Positions 34,790 through 43,543 of a stretch of DNA of 64,000 nucleotides are shown one piece after another. This DNA is from Gilvimarinus algae (GTDB lineage: Bacteria; Pseudomonadota; Gammaproteobacteria; Pseudomonadales; Cellvibrionaceae). The DNA lies in the NCBI RefSeq assembly GCF_030518215.1, contig NZ_JAULRT010000052.1, forward strand, positions 1 through 64,000, in the 5' to 3' direction. Numbering within the stretch: position 1 is the stretch's first letter; each line of letters opens with the position of its first letter. The notes beneath the pieces are model-generated. The model did not search any database. It was not told the DNA's origin and was given only the letters and a program-made list of their open reading frames with translations. The position numbers and the translations under genes were made by a program.

Positions 34790-36360
34790 CAACTCAGGCA
34801 TCTGCAGCGGCAGTTAAGCATCTGGTGATTTTAGGAGGTGGTTCTGCGGGCTGGATCACGGCGGGGGTGCTCGCTTCGGACCACAACTCCCATCAAGCCG
34901 ATGGGTTAAAAGTGACGGTGATTGAGTCACCTAATGTTGCGCCTTTGGGTGTAGGAGAGGGGACCTGGCCCAGTATGCGCCTGACGCTCAAGCGCATGGG
35001 CGTATCTGAAACGGACTTTTTCCGCGAATGCGATGCCTCTTTCAAGCAGGGCATCAAATTTGTCGGCTGGGTGGACAACACTGAAGACGATTATTACTAC
35101 CATCCGCTTGAGCTGCCGCGCGGTTTTAATCAGCTGGATTTAGTGTCTCCCTGGCTAAAAATCAAAGATCAGGTGTCTTTTGTCGGCGCGACCTGCGTAC
35201 AAGGGCATTTGTGCGAACGCGGTCTTGCCCCCAAGCAATTGGAAACACCTGAATATGCTTCAGTTGCCAACTACGCCTATCATTTCAGCGCCGCAAAGCT
35301 GAGCCAGTTTCTAACACGACACTGCACGCAAAAGCTAGGAGTGACCCATGTGGTCGATGAAGTCACCCAGGTGGAGTCTGCCGAGAACGGTGATATTCAG
35401 GCGCTGATCACTTCCGGTGGTCAGCGTATTGAAGCTGACTTGTTTGTGGATTGTTCGGGTGCATCGGCCAAGCTGATTGGTCAGCACTTTGGCGTTGGCT
35501 ACTGTTCGCAAAAGCATGTGATTTTTAATGATCGGGCCTTGGCCGCCCAGATCCCCTACGCATCGGAAGACAGTCCAATAGCCTCCCATACGGTCGCCAC
35601 TGCCCGAAGCAATGGTTGGATATGGGACATTGGTTTGCCTTCTCGCCGTGGCGTGGGTTATGTCTTCGCCAGCGATTATATTGGTTCGGATAAGGTTTCT
35701 GTTGAATTGAAAGACTATATCGCCCTGTCGTTGGGGCGAGAGCGGGCAGAGCAAGTCGAGTTTCGTGAGCTGCGCTACGAGCCGGGCTTTAGAGAAAAGT
35801 TCTGGCATAAAAACTGTGTGGCCGTCGGCATGTCGGCCGGTTTTGTCGAGCCCCTAGAGGCGACTGCTCTAGTGATGATTGAGGCCTCTGCGCGGATGAT
35901 CAGCGCAGAGTTGCCGGCAAGCCGCGAGGTAATGGGTATTGTGGAAAAGCGGTTCAACGAGCGCTTTGCTTATTATTGGCGCACTACCATCGACTTTCTC
36001 AAACTGCAGTATGTATTGACCCAGAGAACCGACACTGCTTATTGGCGCGACTGCGCCGACGAGGCGAGTGTGCCGGATACTCTTAAAGAGTACTTGCAAC
36101 TTTGGAGCAGGCAGGTACCCAATCAGCATGATTTTCCGCTGGCAGAGGAAATGCTGCCAGCGGCAAGTTGGCAGTACATTCTCTACGGTATGCGCTTTGT
36201 TACCCAGGCGCGTGCAACCAGTCGCCGCTCAAGCAGCGATCAGGCATTTGCGCAAATCAGGACCGAGGTACAGCAGTTGGCAGAGCGCTACGCGCAGCAT
36301 TTGCCGAAAAATCGCGACCTTATTCGTAACATTTGCAAGACTGGTTTGCGGCGTGAGTGA
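34786..36360 (+). CDS. Flavin-dependent halogenase-family protein, subfamily A (A2)
   Basis: A 524-residue paralogue of A1. FAD motif GGGSAGW (18-24), K87 in SFKQGIKFVGW, and Glu in GFVEPLEAT are kept, while the signature reads W-I-W-D-I-G. The Gly in place of Pro is therefore shared by both A members. It overlaps B2 by four bases and the next gene by one, which is strong evidence for one operon. The A and B proteins may act in sequence or as a complex; this is inferred only from repeated pairing. Confidence 0.85.
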   Translation: MTTQASAAAVKHLVILGGGSAGWITAGVLASDHNSHQADGLKVTVIESPNVAPLGVGEGTWPSMRLTLKRMGVSETDFFRECDASFKQGIKFVGWVDNTEDDYYYHPLELPRGFNQLDLVSPWLKIKDQVSFVGATCVQGHLCERGLAPKQLETPEYASVANYAYHFSAAKLSQFLTRHCTQKLGVTHVVDEVTQVESAENGDIQALITSGGQRIEADLFVDCSGASAKLIGQHFGVGYCSQKHVIFNDRALAAQIPYASEDSPIASHTVATARSNGWIWDIGLPSRRGVGYVFASDYIGSDKVSVELKDYIALSLGRERAEQVEFRELRYEPGFREKFWHKNCVAVGMSAGFVEPLEATALVMIEASARMISAELPASREVMGIVEKRFNERFAYYWRTTIDFLKLQYVLTQRTDTAYWRDCADEASVPDTLKEYLQLWSRQVPNQHDFPLAEEMLPAASWQYILYGMRFVTQARATSRRSSSDQAFAQIRTEVQQLAERYAQHLPKNRDLIRNICKTGLRRE

Positions 36361-37079
36361 TGAATCTTGATGAAAGCATTTTGTCGATTGCCCCCAATGT
36401 GAGCATTCAGTGTGGGCAAGCCGGCCTTGAGGGCGAGCCCTATATCCAGGTGGATAATTTCATCGAGGGGGCAGAGCGGCTAAAAGCCTATGCAGTAGAG
36501 CATGGCGCATTCGCACCGGCCGATAGTTATTACCCAGGCATTCGCGCGGCGGTACCTCTTATTTACACCGTGGCGCTGGCGAAAAATCTCAGCGGTTATA
36601 TCTCGCGTTATTTCGGCTTTCACCCGAGGCACGTAAAAAAGGCGGTGTCGACTTTTTCTATTGTCACTCAGGCGCCGGAGTCGCTCAGCCTGTATCAGCG
36701 TCTGCCGCACTTTGATGCCCCCTCCAGGCTCAGCTTGGCCGCCATTCACTATCTGGGTGCAGACGAGGGCGGCGGCACAGCTCTTTACCGGCATCGCAAC
36801 ACGGGGTTTGAATATGTGGATGCCGAGCGCTACCAGCCCTACATGGCGGCGATACACCAACAGTTTGCCGACCCGCAGGGTTATCCACCCGGCTATATTC
36901 ACGGCGACACAGATGCTTTTACTCAGATCCACGCGTTTGCAGCGCGTTTTAATCGCCTAGTGCTCTACCGCGGTTCCAGCCTTCACTCGGGTGTCTTGCC
37001 CCAAGACTACAGCTTCGATCCTGACCCTGCCACTGGCCGCCTGACCGTCACTACCTTTATTGAGTTTTCCGGCACTTAG
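36360..37079 (+). CDS. DUF6445 protein with oxygenase-like motif, copy 1
   Basis: A 239-residue soluble protein of the DUF6445 kind often found beside TonB receptors and halogenases. It shows an Fe(II)/2-oxoglutarate oxygenase-like pattern: H117-x-D119 in LPHFDAP, H209 in SSLHSG, and R227 in GRLTVTTF, on strands spaced as in a double-stranded beta-helix. I infer a hydroxylase-like activity, with substrate unknown. The start ATG (36360) overlaps the A2 stop by one base. A second copy lies at 39069. Confidence 0.7.
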   Translation: MNLDESILSIAPNVSIQCGQAGLEGEPYIQVDNFIEGAERLKAYAVEHGAFAPADSYYPGIRAAVPLIYTVALAKNLSGYISRYFGFHPRHVKKAVSTFSIVTQAPESLSLYQRLPHFDAPSRLSLAAIHYLGADEGGGTALYRHRNTGFEYVDAERYQPYMAAIHQQFADPQGYPPGYIHGDTDAFTQIHAFAARFNRLVLYRGSSLHSGVLPQDYSFDPDPATGRLTVTTFIEFSGT

Positions 37080-37224
37080 CCATCTGGCTGACGCTATTTT
37101 AATTGTCCGATTTATCCGTTTGAGCGGTGTCTGCCGTTGCTTTTTTTGAGTGGGGGGGTGTGGTTAAATGGCACCACAATTCAATAATATCGACAAGCCG
37201 AGAGACAGTTGACGGAAATCAAGT

Positions 37225-37959
37225 ATGACTAAGCATGTATTGCTCAATAATATTGCCCACAAAGACCTGAAAGTCATTACCCGCCACAGCCCCGATTACG
37301 GGGATAATATCAGCGCCGTATTGACCTTCCCGACTGAGTTTGCAGACGTGCAGCGCGAATATCCCATCTTGCTAAGAAAGGATGATACCACCGGGGATTT
37401 TCAGGCCGTCGCGCTGCTGGGGCTCGCGAAGAACGATAATCTTTTTCTGGAAGACGGGGGCTGGCAGGCCAGCTACGTACCAGCGATTATGGCGCGCGGC
37501 CCTTTTTTAATTGGCTTTCAGGAGCAAGAAGTCGAGGGTGAGGTCCGCCGCGAAGCGGTCATTCATGTGGATATGGACGATCCCCGGGTCAATGACACCG
37601 AGGGCGAAGCCGTCTTTCTGGAGCACGGGGGCAACTCGCCTTATCTCGAGCGCATAGTCACAGTGCTCAATGGCATTCACAGTGGCATGAGCTACGCAGC
37701 GGCTATGTACCAGGCGCTGGCGGAGTTTGAGTTGATTGAGCCGGTCAATCTGAATATTCAGGTCAGTCAAGACGAGCAGTACAGTCTGAGCAACTTCTAC
37801 ACAGTCAGCGATGAGAGGCTTGCTGCACTCGACGGCGACACTTTGGTGAAATTGAATCGCGCCGGCTTTCTGGAAGGGGCTTACCTGATCAAGGCCTCAC
37901 TGACAAACATTAAAACGCTGATTGAGCTCAGACGTAAAAGGCTGGCGCAGCGGGCTTGA
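37225..37959 (+). CDS. SapC family protein
   Basis: A 244-residue protein of the SapC family, named after a Campylobacter S-layer-associated protein; the family is common in receptor/halogenase loci. Typical segments are LLRKDDTTGDFQAVALLGLA, GGWQASYVPAIMARGPFLIG and the C-terminal IKASLTNIKTLIELRRKR. There is no signal peptide. The biochemical role is unknown. A 145-base gap before it leaves room for an internal promoter, and GGAA lies 8 bases from the ATG. Confidence 0.88.
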   Translation: MTKHVLLNNIAHKDLKVITRHSPDYGDNISAVLTFPTEFADVQREYPILLRKDDTTGDFQAVALLGLAKNDNLFLEDGGWQASYVPAIMARGPFLIGFQEQEVEGEVRREAVIHVDMDDPRVNDTEGEAVFLEHGGNSPYLERIVTVLNGIHSGMSYAAAMYQALAEFELIEPVNLNIQVSQDEQYSLSNFYTVSDERLAALDGDTLVKLNRAGFLEGAYLIKASLTNIKTLIELRRKRLAQRA

Positions 37960-37986
37960 TCTTCCGATATTAAGAGTCTAGTCATC

Positions 37987-39018
37987 ATGACGTTAATACA
38001 AAAAAAGACCCGTGTGCTTGAGGGTGTGACGCCGCAGACCGTGCCCTACGAGGATCTTATGCGCGCCCAAGAGCCGGTCGTTTTAAAAGGGCTGGTGCAA
38101 GACTGGGGGCTGGTCAACGCGGCTCGAAAGTCACACCGCGAGGCTATGGCCTATCTCAAGTCTTTTTATAACGGCCGAACGGTGGGCTCCTACTGGGCCG
38201 GGCCGCAAGTTCAAGGTCGCTATGGATACAACGAGGCCTTTACCGGGTTTAATTTTGAGTCCCGGCGTGTGCCTTTGACCGAAATGCTCGACAGTATCGG
38301 CGAGCACATGGATGATGAGCGTCCGCCGTCGCGGTACGTGGGCTCGACGACTATAGACGCTTGCCTGCCGGGGTTTCGCGCCGAGAACGACTTACCGTTT
38401 ACCCATCCGATGTTTGCCGAGAATACGCCGCTGGCGAGCATCTGGCTCGGCAATCCCTCGTTGATTTCAGCGCATTATGATGCGCCCAATAACATGGCCT
38501 GCTGCGTGGTGGGCAAGCGACGTTTTACCCTGTTTCCTCCCGAACAAATTGACAACCTCTACCCAGGGCCACTGGAGCCCACACCTGGTGGTCAGGCGAT
38601 CAGCCTGGTGGATTTCTCCAATCCGGATTTTGAGCGCTTTCCCAAGTTCCGTCAGGCGATTGAAGTGGGGCAGGTGGCGGATATGGAGGCCGGCGATGCG
38701 CTTTTTTATCCCAGTATGTGGTGGCATCAGGTCGAGGGGCTGGATCGCTTTAACGTGATGATCAACTACTGGTGGAACACCTCACCGGCGTTTATGGGAA
38801 CCCCCATGAATGTGCTCAAGCACGCTTTGCTCAGTCTGCGCGACAGACCGGAACACGAGCGCCGCGCCTGGCGCAGCGTCTTTGATTACTATGTGTTCGG
38901 CGATGTGGAAGCTTCACGTGAGCATATTCCGGAGCACGCCCGCGGTGAGTTGGCGCCTCTGGACGATGCGAGGGCCAGGCAACTGAGAGCCTGGCTGATC
39001 AACCGCCTGAATCGCTGA
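37987..39018 (+). CDS. JmjC/cupin_8 family oxygenase of the receptor locus
   Basis: A 343-residue cytoplasmic protein. The Fe(II) ligands are H163-x-D165 in ISAHYDAP and H247 in WWHQVEG; K177 in GKRRFTLFPPEQ is the likely 2-oxoglutarate contact. JmjC proteins of this type hydroxylate protein side chains or small molecules. It starts 27 bases after sapC and is followed by the second DUF6445 gene. It is a paralogue of 15358-16386. With the two DUF6445 proteins it gives the locus three candidate Fe(II) oxygenases. Confidence 0.87.
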   Translation: MTLIQKKTRVLEGVTPQTVPYEDLMRAQEPVVLKGLVQDWGLVNAARKSHREAMAYLKSFYNGRTVGSYWAGPQVQGRYGYNEAFTGFNFESRRVPLTEMLDSIGEHMDDERPPSRYVGSTTIDACLPGFRAENDLPFTHPMFAENTPLASIWLGNPSLISAHYDAPNNMACCVVGKRRFTLFPPEQIDNLYPGPLEPTPGGQAISLVDFSNPDFERFPKFRQAIEVGQVADMEAGDALFYPSMWWHQVEGLDRFNVMINYWWNTSPAFMGTPMNVLKHALLSLRDRPEHERRAWRSVFDYYVFGDVEASREHIPEHARGELAPLDDARARQLRAWLINRLNR

Positions 39019-39068
39019 TCAATAGGTCTATCGCGCGGCGCTGATAGGTGCAGAACACGGACGGTGTT

Positions 39069-39767
39069 ATGACTTTCGAAAAACACGATCATTGCCAACT
39101 TCAGGTGGTCACGCTTGGGCGCGAGGGGGCCAAGCTGCTGGTGATTGATCAGTTTATTGATAAGCCCGACTCTCTGGTAGAGCAGGCCGCCGGTGCTCAC
39201 TATGCGCCTGCAGGTATGGCTTATCCGGGCCTGCGCGCGGTGGCTCCGCGCGCCTATCAGGACTTTATCATGAGTCAGTTGGCTGGGCTGCTGCGCGAGC
39301 ACTTTGATGCCTGTGTTCGCTCTTTTCGGCTGATGATGTGCCACTACTCGCTGGTAACCACACCGCCAGAGCAGCTGGTGCTGGCGCAGCGTATTCCTCA
39401 TGTCGATACCCTGGGCCCCGATGGCTTTGCCACGGTCCACTATTTGTTTCAGCAGCCCTATGGCGGCACGGCTTTCTACCGTCACAAGGCGACGGGTTTT
39501 GAAACCTTGGATGAATCGCGCAAGGCGACGTACTTTCAGGCCCTGGAGGCTGAGAGTCGAGGCTCTGCCGCCCCCCCGCCCAGCTATATCAATGGCGATT
39601 CGCCGCAGTTTGAGCAAATCGAACGGCGCGAGGGCCTGTACAACCGGATATTGATTTACCGCGGAAACTCTCTTCATTCGGGTTGTATCGATAAGCGCTT
39701 TCTTCCCGATGCGGACCCACGTAGCGGTCGGCTGACCCTCAACAGCTTCGTGGCCGCCCTGCGTTAG
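39069..39767 (+). CDS. DUF6445 protein with oxygenase-like motif, copy 2
   Basis: A 232-residue paralogue of 36360-37079. The same pattern is kept: H111-x-D113 in IPHVDTLG, H203 in NSLHSG, and R221 in GRLTLNSF, plus the conserved YRHKATGFE and YINGDSPQFEQI segments. Conservation of exactly these residues between divergent copies supports a metal-site role. ATG at 39069 is preferred; a GTG at 39048 is possible. It closes the second halogenase operon. Confidence 0.7.
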   Translation: MTFEKHDHCQLQVVTLGREGAKLLVIDQFIDKPDSLVEQAAGAHYAPAGMAYPGLRAVAPRAYQDFIMSQLAGLLREHFDACVRSFRLMMCHYSLVTTPPEQLVLAQRIPHVDTLGPDGFATVHYLFQQPYGGTAFYRHKATGFETLDESRKATYFQALEAESRGSAAPPPSYINGDSPQFEQIERREGLYNRILIYRGNSLHSGCIDKRFLPDADPRSGRLTLNSFVAALR

Positions 39768-40130
39768 CGCCCCTTTTTAACCTGCGTTGTCTCAAAAGTG
39801 CCACTAAATGGCGCATTAATCTTTTACAAGTGCAAATGTAATGGGTTACACTCGGCCGCCATTAAATAAGGTTTTATGATCCTTCCGGCCTTTAAATAAT
39901 GCTTTAGAGATTTGTATCCGATTACAGTTTGGGTGTATGTGACCTCTATAGATGCTTGTGTTGGTCGATTTGCCCCACTTTCTGGCAGGAGGATCAAAGG
40001 GTGTATTGGCCCATAAATTCGCTTGCTTTGCAGGTGAAGGCCCGGCTGTCGCGACCATGCCCTTGGGCGGTGGCACGGGTTCAGCGCACTGGAATAGGTT
40101 TATTCCAACTCATAATAAAAGGAGAGCTCC
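39768..40130. other. Intergenic region upstream of receptor 3
   Basis: A 363-base gap with no gene. It holds the GTAA-N4-TTAC site at 39838-39849 and, just before the start, the leader CATAATAAAAGGAGAGCTCC shared with receptor 1. No terminator was seen after the preceding operon. Confidence 0.6.
39838..39849. promoter_or_regulatory. GTAA-N4-TTAC palindrome, site 3
   Basis: GTAATGGGTTAC sits inside the slightly longer inverted repeat TGTAA-tggg-TTACA (39837-39850). It lies 281 bases upstream of receptor 3, almost the same distance as site 2 from receptor 1 (276). Confidence 0.5.
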
Positions 40131-43100
40131 ATGAATAACAAAACAGGCTTTAGAAGAAAACTCATCGCTTCGGCTGTGGCTTCTTGCGCTCTGACGGGTG
40201 GTTACGCCCAGGCGCAGGAGCAGGCCATGCTGGAAGAGGTGGTGGTTCGCGGCGTTCGCGCTGCTCAGGAAACAGCGGTCAATATCAAGCGCGATGCCGA
40301 TGCCGTGGTCGATGCGATATCGGCGGAGGATATCGGTAAGCTTCCGGATGCCACCATCTCTGACTCCCTGCAGCGCATTCCCGGTATTCAGATTCGCCGC
40401 TCCGCTGGTGAAGGGTCATCGGTGAACATTCGCGGCTTGCCCCAGGTCATTACCCAGCTCAACGGCGAACAATATCTGGGCGCCAACTCGGTAGTATCCA
40501 CTCAGCCGAACTTTGGTGACATTCCTTCACAGCTCTTTAAGGGCGCGGATGTTTACAAATCGGCCATTGCTCGCCTGGGCAACACTGGTATTACCGGGAC
40601 CATTGACCTGAAAACCTACCGCCCCTTTGACTTTGATGAGGGGCTGACCCTCGCGGGCGGCGTCGAAGCGCAGTATGGCACCGAAACCGAAAAAACCGAC
40701 CCTTTTATCAACGGTCTGATCAACTGGCAGAATGAAGACGTGGGTTTTATGCTGGCCGCCAGCTACGCCAATGTGAATCTGTCCAACTCGTACAATGGTA
40801 TTAACACTGGGTCTCCCGGCGACGCGGGTTGGACCAGTCGCTTTGCCGATACGGCGGTAGGGCAGGAGGATTTGGGGCGTCGCTATGTTGGCTCCCAGGG
40901 TTTCTCCGCCTGGAATCAGGTAACTGAGCGTGAGAGGTTGGGGGTTAATTCGTCCTTCCAGGCTGACCTCGGCGAGGGTTTTATTTTTACCGCCGACTGG
41001 TTTTACACCGATCAGGACGAGTACAACCGCAAAGTGGGAATGAGCGCGACCAACAAGTGGCAGGGTGATAACTGGTTTGTGCCCACCCAGGAGCGAGCGA
41101 CAGGCACCACTATCGACGGCGGCGAATTCTACTCTTGGCAATCGGCAGAGCTTTCGCCGAAAAGGCTTAAGTCTTTTACCCAAAACGATGTGTTTGAGTC
41201 CTCATCCAACAACCTGAATCTGCAGCTCGATTACGACAACGGCGGCGCCTTTACCGGTAGCTTCCGCGCCGTAATGGGCGAGGCAGAGCGCAAGAAGCGT
41301 CACGGCTACAACGAGGGGGATCTGACCAATGGCACGACCACTGGCATTAACCCTTACACCTGGTCCATTAACGATGATCCAACCTCCGAAGGTTATGTAG
41401 CGCTGGATGATCGACGCCCACCGGGCTTTTTCCCGGCCAGCTACTGTGAGGCGGGTGATCTGGTGCTGGGTGATCAGGGCGGTTGCTTTAAAACCATCAA
41501 TCCGCTGGGCTACAGTGAAAACCCGCAGATCACCTACGACACGACCACCGAGCACCCCACCTGGAGTGGCTTTGACCGGCCGCTGGCCGGTGGACTTGGC
41601 AGTGGCGCCACCATCGCCGACTACATGGCCAACCTCGATAGCTACAACGTCGGTGCCTTCTCCTCGGAGAACAATGAAAACTCCGAGGGCAGCCTGCAAG
41701 CCTTTAGCCTGAAAGGTAACTACCGTTTCGATGAGGGCTTTATCACCAGCGTGGACGTGGGCATTCGCTCCAGTCAGCGCACGGCGGAGTTCGAGCGCTA
41801 TAACTTATTCTCGCCCTTCTATGAAAATGGCTGCGAGGCTCAGTGGAAGGCCACCGATGTTCAGCTGCACGCCGGCCCCTGCCAAGAAGGTGAAATGGTT
41901 ACGGGCACACTCAACGGCTACGAGATTGAGGACAGCTTTGTCGGTTACACCGTTTTGCCGTACGTAGGGCTTAACGAGTACAACAACGCTATCTGGGTAA
42001 CGGATTTTGGCCCTGTGAACGGCATTCCCGGCATGTGGGCGGTGGATCCGGCCGATTACGACGACCCCGAGGCCTTCCACAATCGTGTGTTTGGCTCGAC
42101 CAGCAAGCACGTGATTCCCGGTAGCACCTTTGATGTGGATATGGACGAGCTGTCTTACTTTGCTCAGGCGAATTTCGAGGCCGGAGGCTTCCAAGGTAAC
42201 TTGGGTGTGCGCGTGGTGGAAACCGAGCTGGTGGTCAAGCAAAACATCGCCGGCCCACAGAAAGATTACGGTAATACCAACGTGGACACCGGTGATCTGG
42301 TGACCCGCCGTGACTATACCGATGTGCTGCCGACGCTCAACCTTGGCTACTGGTTCAATGACTCGCTGGTACTGCGTTTTGCCTACGGTGAGAACATGGT
42401 GCCGCTGGATCTGAATCAGTACGGTGACGGCTTGACCCTGAACACCACCATCGACACCGAGGCCGGCAGCCCGACCCAGGGGCAGTTTATCGTCAGCGGC
42501 GGGTCTCTGGCGGGTAACCCCGGGCTGGACCCCTGGCGCTCCACCAACTACGACCTCTCGGTAGAGTGGTACACGGGCGCCGCCAGTGTCTTGAGCGCCG
42601 CGATATTCAAGGTGGAGATAGACAGCTTCACTGAATCCACCACGGTGCAAATGCCGCAGCCCGACGCAGACGGAGTCATCCGCCGCGAGGTGCCGATCAC
42701 GACGTTGGTGCAGGGTGAGGGCGGTACTCTGGAAGGGGCAGAGCTGGCCGCGAAAATCGCTTTTGGCGACTTTATGGATGGCTTTATCGGTAACTTCGGT
42801 ATCGACACTAACTACACCTACTCGCCCAGCGAGGGGTCGGGTGACGATATCTTCGGTGAGAAGAACCTCTTCCCCGATAACTCCGAGCACCAGTTCAACC
42901 TGACCACCTGGTACCAGGGCGATAAGTTCCAGGCTCGGATTGCCTACAACTACCGCAGTGAGCGCCTGGCGGCGCTCGGTGGCGGGGCCTGGGGTGCTCT
43001 AAACCTCTATCAGGAGGCGGCTGCCTACGTAGACGTGTCTGCCAGTTACGACATTACCGAGGCCATCACGCTCTACGCCTCCGGCTCCAATGTTACCGGC

Positions 43101-43196
43101 GAGTACGAAAACTACTACCTGGGCTTTGAAGATCAGTACGCCTTCCAGAACTACTACGAACCGCGCTACACCATGGGGGTACGCGCCCGCTTCTGA
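40131..43196 (+). CDS. TonB-dependent receptor 3, carbohydrate type
   Basis: A 1021-residue outer-membrane receptor. It has a signal peptide to about 28 (AQA), TonB box EEVVVRG, plug motif VVDAISAEDIGKLPDATISD and SVNIRGLPQVITQLNG, and a barrel ending in RARF. Compared with receptors 1 and 2 it has a different plug interior and loops, so its ligand is probably different. It shares their leader and ribosome site. The GH3 glucosidase gene follows after a terminator, which suggests uptake of beta-glucan or related oligosaccharides. Confidence 0.93.
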   Translation: MNNKTGFRRKLIASAVASCALTGGYAQAQEQAMLEEVVVRGVRAAQETAVNIKRDADAVVDAISAEDIGKLPDATISDSLQRIPGIQIRRSAGEGSSVNIRGLPQVITQLNGEQYLGANSVVSTQPNFGDIPSQLFKGADVYKSAIARLGNTGITGTIDLKTYRPFDFDEGLTLAGGVEAQYGTETEKTDPFINGLINWQNEDVGFMLAASYANVNLSNSYNGINTGSPGDAGWTSRFADTAVGQEDLGRRYVGSQGFSAWNQVTERERLGVNSSFQADLGEGFIFTADWFYTDQDEYNRKVGMSATNKWQGDNWFVPTQERATGTTIDGGEFYSWQSAELSPKRLKSFTQNDVFESSSNNLNLQLDYDNGGAFTGSFRAVMGEAERKKRHGYNEGDLTNGTTTGINPYTWSINDDPTSEGYVALDDRRPPGFFPASYCEAGDLVLGDQGGCFKTINPLGYSENPQITYDTTTEHPTWSGFDRPLAGGLGSGATIADYMANLDSYNVGAFSSENNENSEGSLQAFSLKGNYRFDEGFITSVDVGIRSSQRTAEFERYNLFSPFYENGCEAQWKATDVQLHAGPCQEGEMVTGTLNGYEIEDSFVGYTVLPYVGLNEYNNAIWVTDFGPVNGIPGMWAVDPADYDDPEAFHNRVFGSTSKHVIPGSTFDVDMDELSYFAQANFEAGGFQGNLGVRVVETELVVKQNIAGPQKDYGNTNVDTGDLVTRRDYTDVLPTLNLGYWFNDSLVLRFAYGENMVPLDLNQYGDGLTLNTTIDTEAGSPTQGQFIVSGGSLAGNPGLDPWRSTNYDLSVEWYTGAASVLSAAIFKVEIDSFTESTTVQMPQPDADGVIRREVPITTLVQGEGGTLEGAELAAKIAFGDFMDGFIGNFGIDTNYTYSPSEGSGDDIFGEKNLFPDNSEHQFNLTTWYQGDKFQARIAYNYRSERLAALGGGAWGALNLYQEAAAYVDVSASYDITEAITLYASGSNVTGEYENYYLGFEDQYAFQNYYEPRYTMGVRARF

Positions 43197-43218
43197 TTCG
43201 CTTGTGTCGACTTTGACA

Positions 43219-43244
43219 ACGCCCTCTACGGAGGGCGTTTTTTT
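43219..43244 (+). terminator. Terminator after receptor 3
   Basis: ACGCCCTC, loop TACG and GAGGGCGT are followed by seven Ts. All three receptor genes end with such a structure. Confidence 0.9.
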
Positions 43245-43543
43245 GACTTCACCCCTTGGAATTTACCCGACTTACCCCTGAAAGGGCACCATGCTGCTAT
43301 AATTGACAGCGCTAGCAGTGCCCCGCTTGCGCCCAGTGTTTTGCCCGGATCAATGGCCGAGAGCGGCACGCCCAAACACTGTTTGGATAAAAATAACCCA
43401 GTTTGGGGCAGCGATGATCAATTGTAAGAGTCCACTTTGTGCTATTTCAGGATGTGGGTCGCCTCGATGATATCAGTGAGCGTAAGCTCCGCCCGTGCGC
43501 GTGACCTTCCACGTACCAATAACGAGAGCTATAAGGAGCCGAT
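43245..43543. other. Intergenic region upstream of the GH3 gene
   Basis: About 299 bases without a gene. It should contain the GH3 promoter; TATAAT at about 43298-43303 is a candidate -10 box. AAGGAG lies just before the GH3 start. No palindrome of the GTAA-N4-TTAC type was seen. Confidence 0.45.

Noticed and set aside
41805-42890. Minus-strand frame of 361 residues
   Set aside because: It is a shadow of receptor 3, whose frame is continuous with full plug and barrel features.
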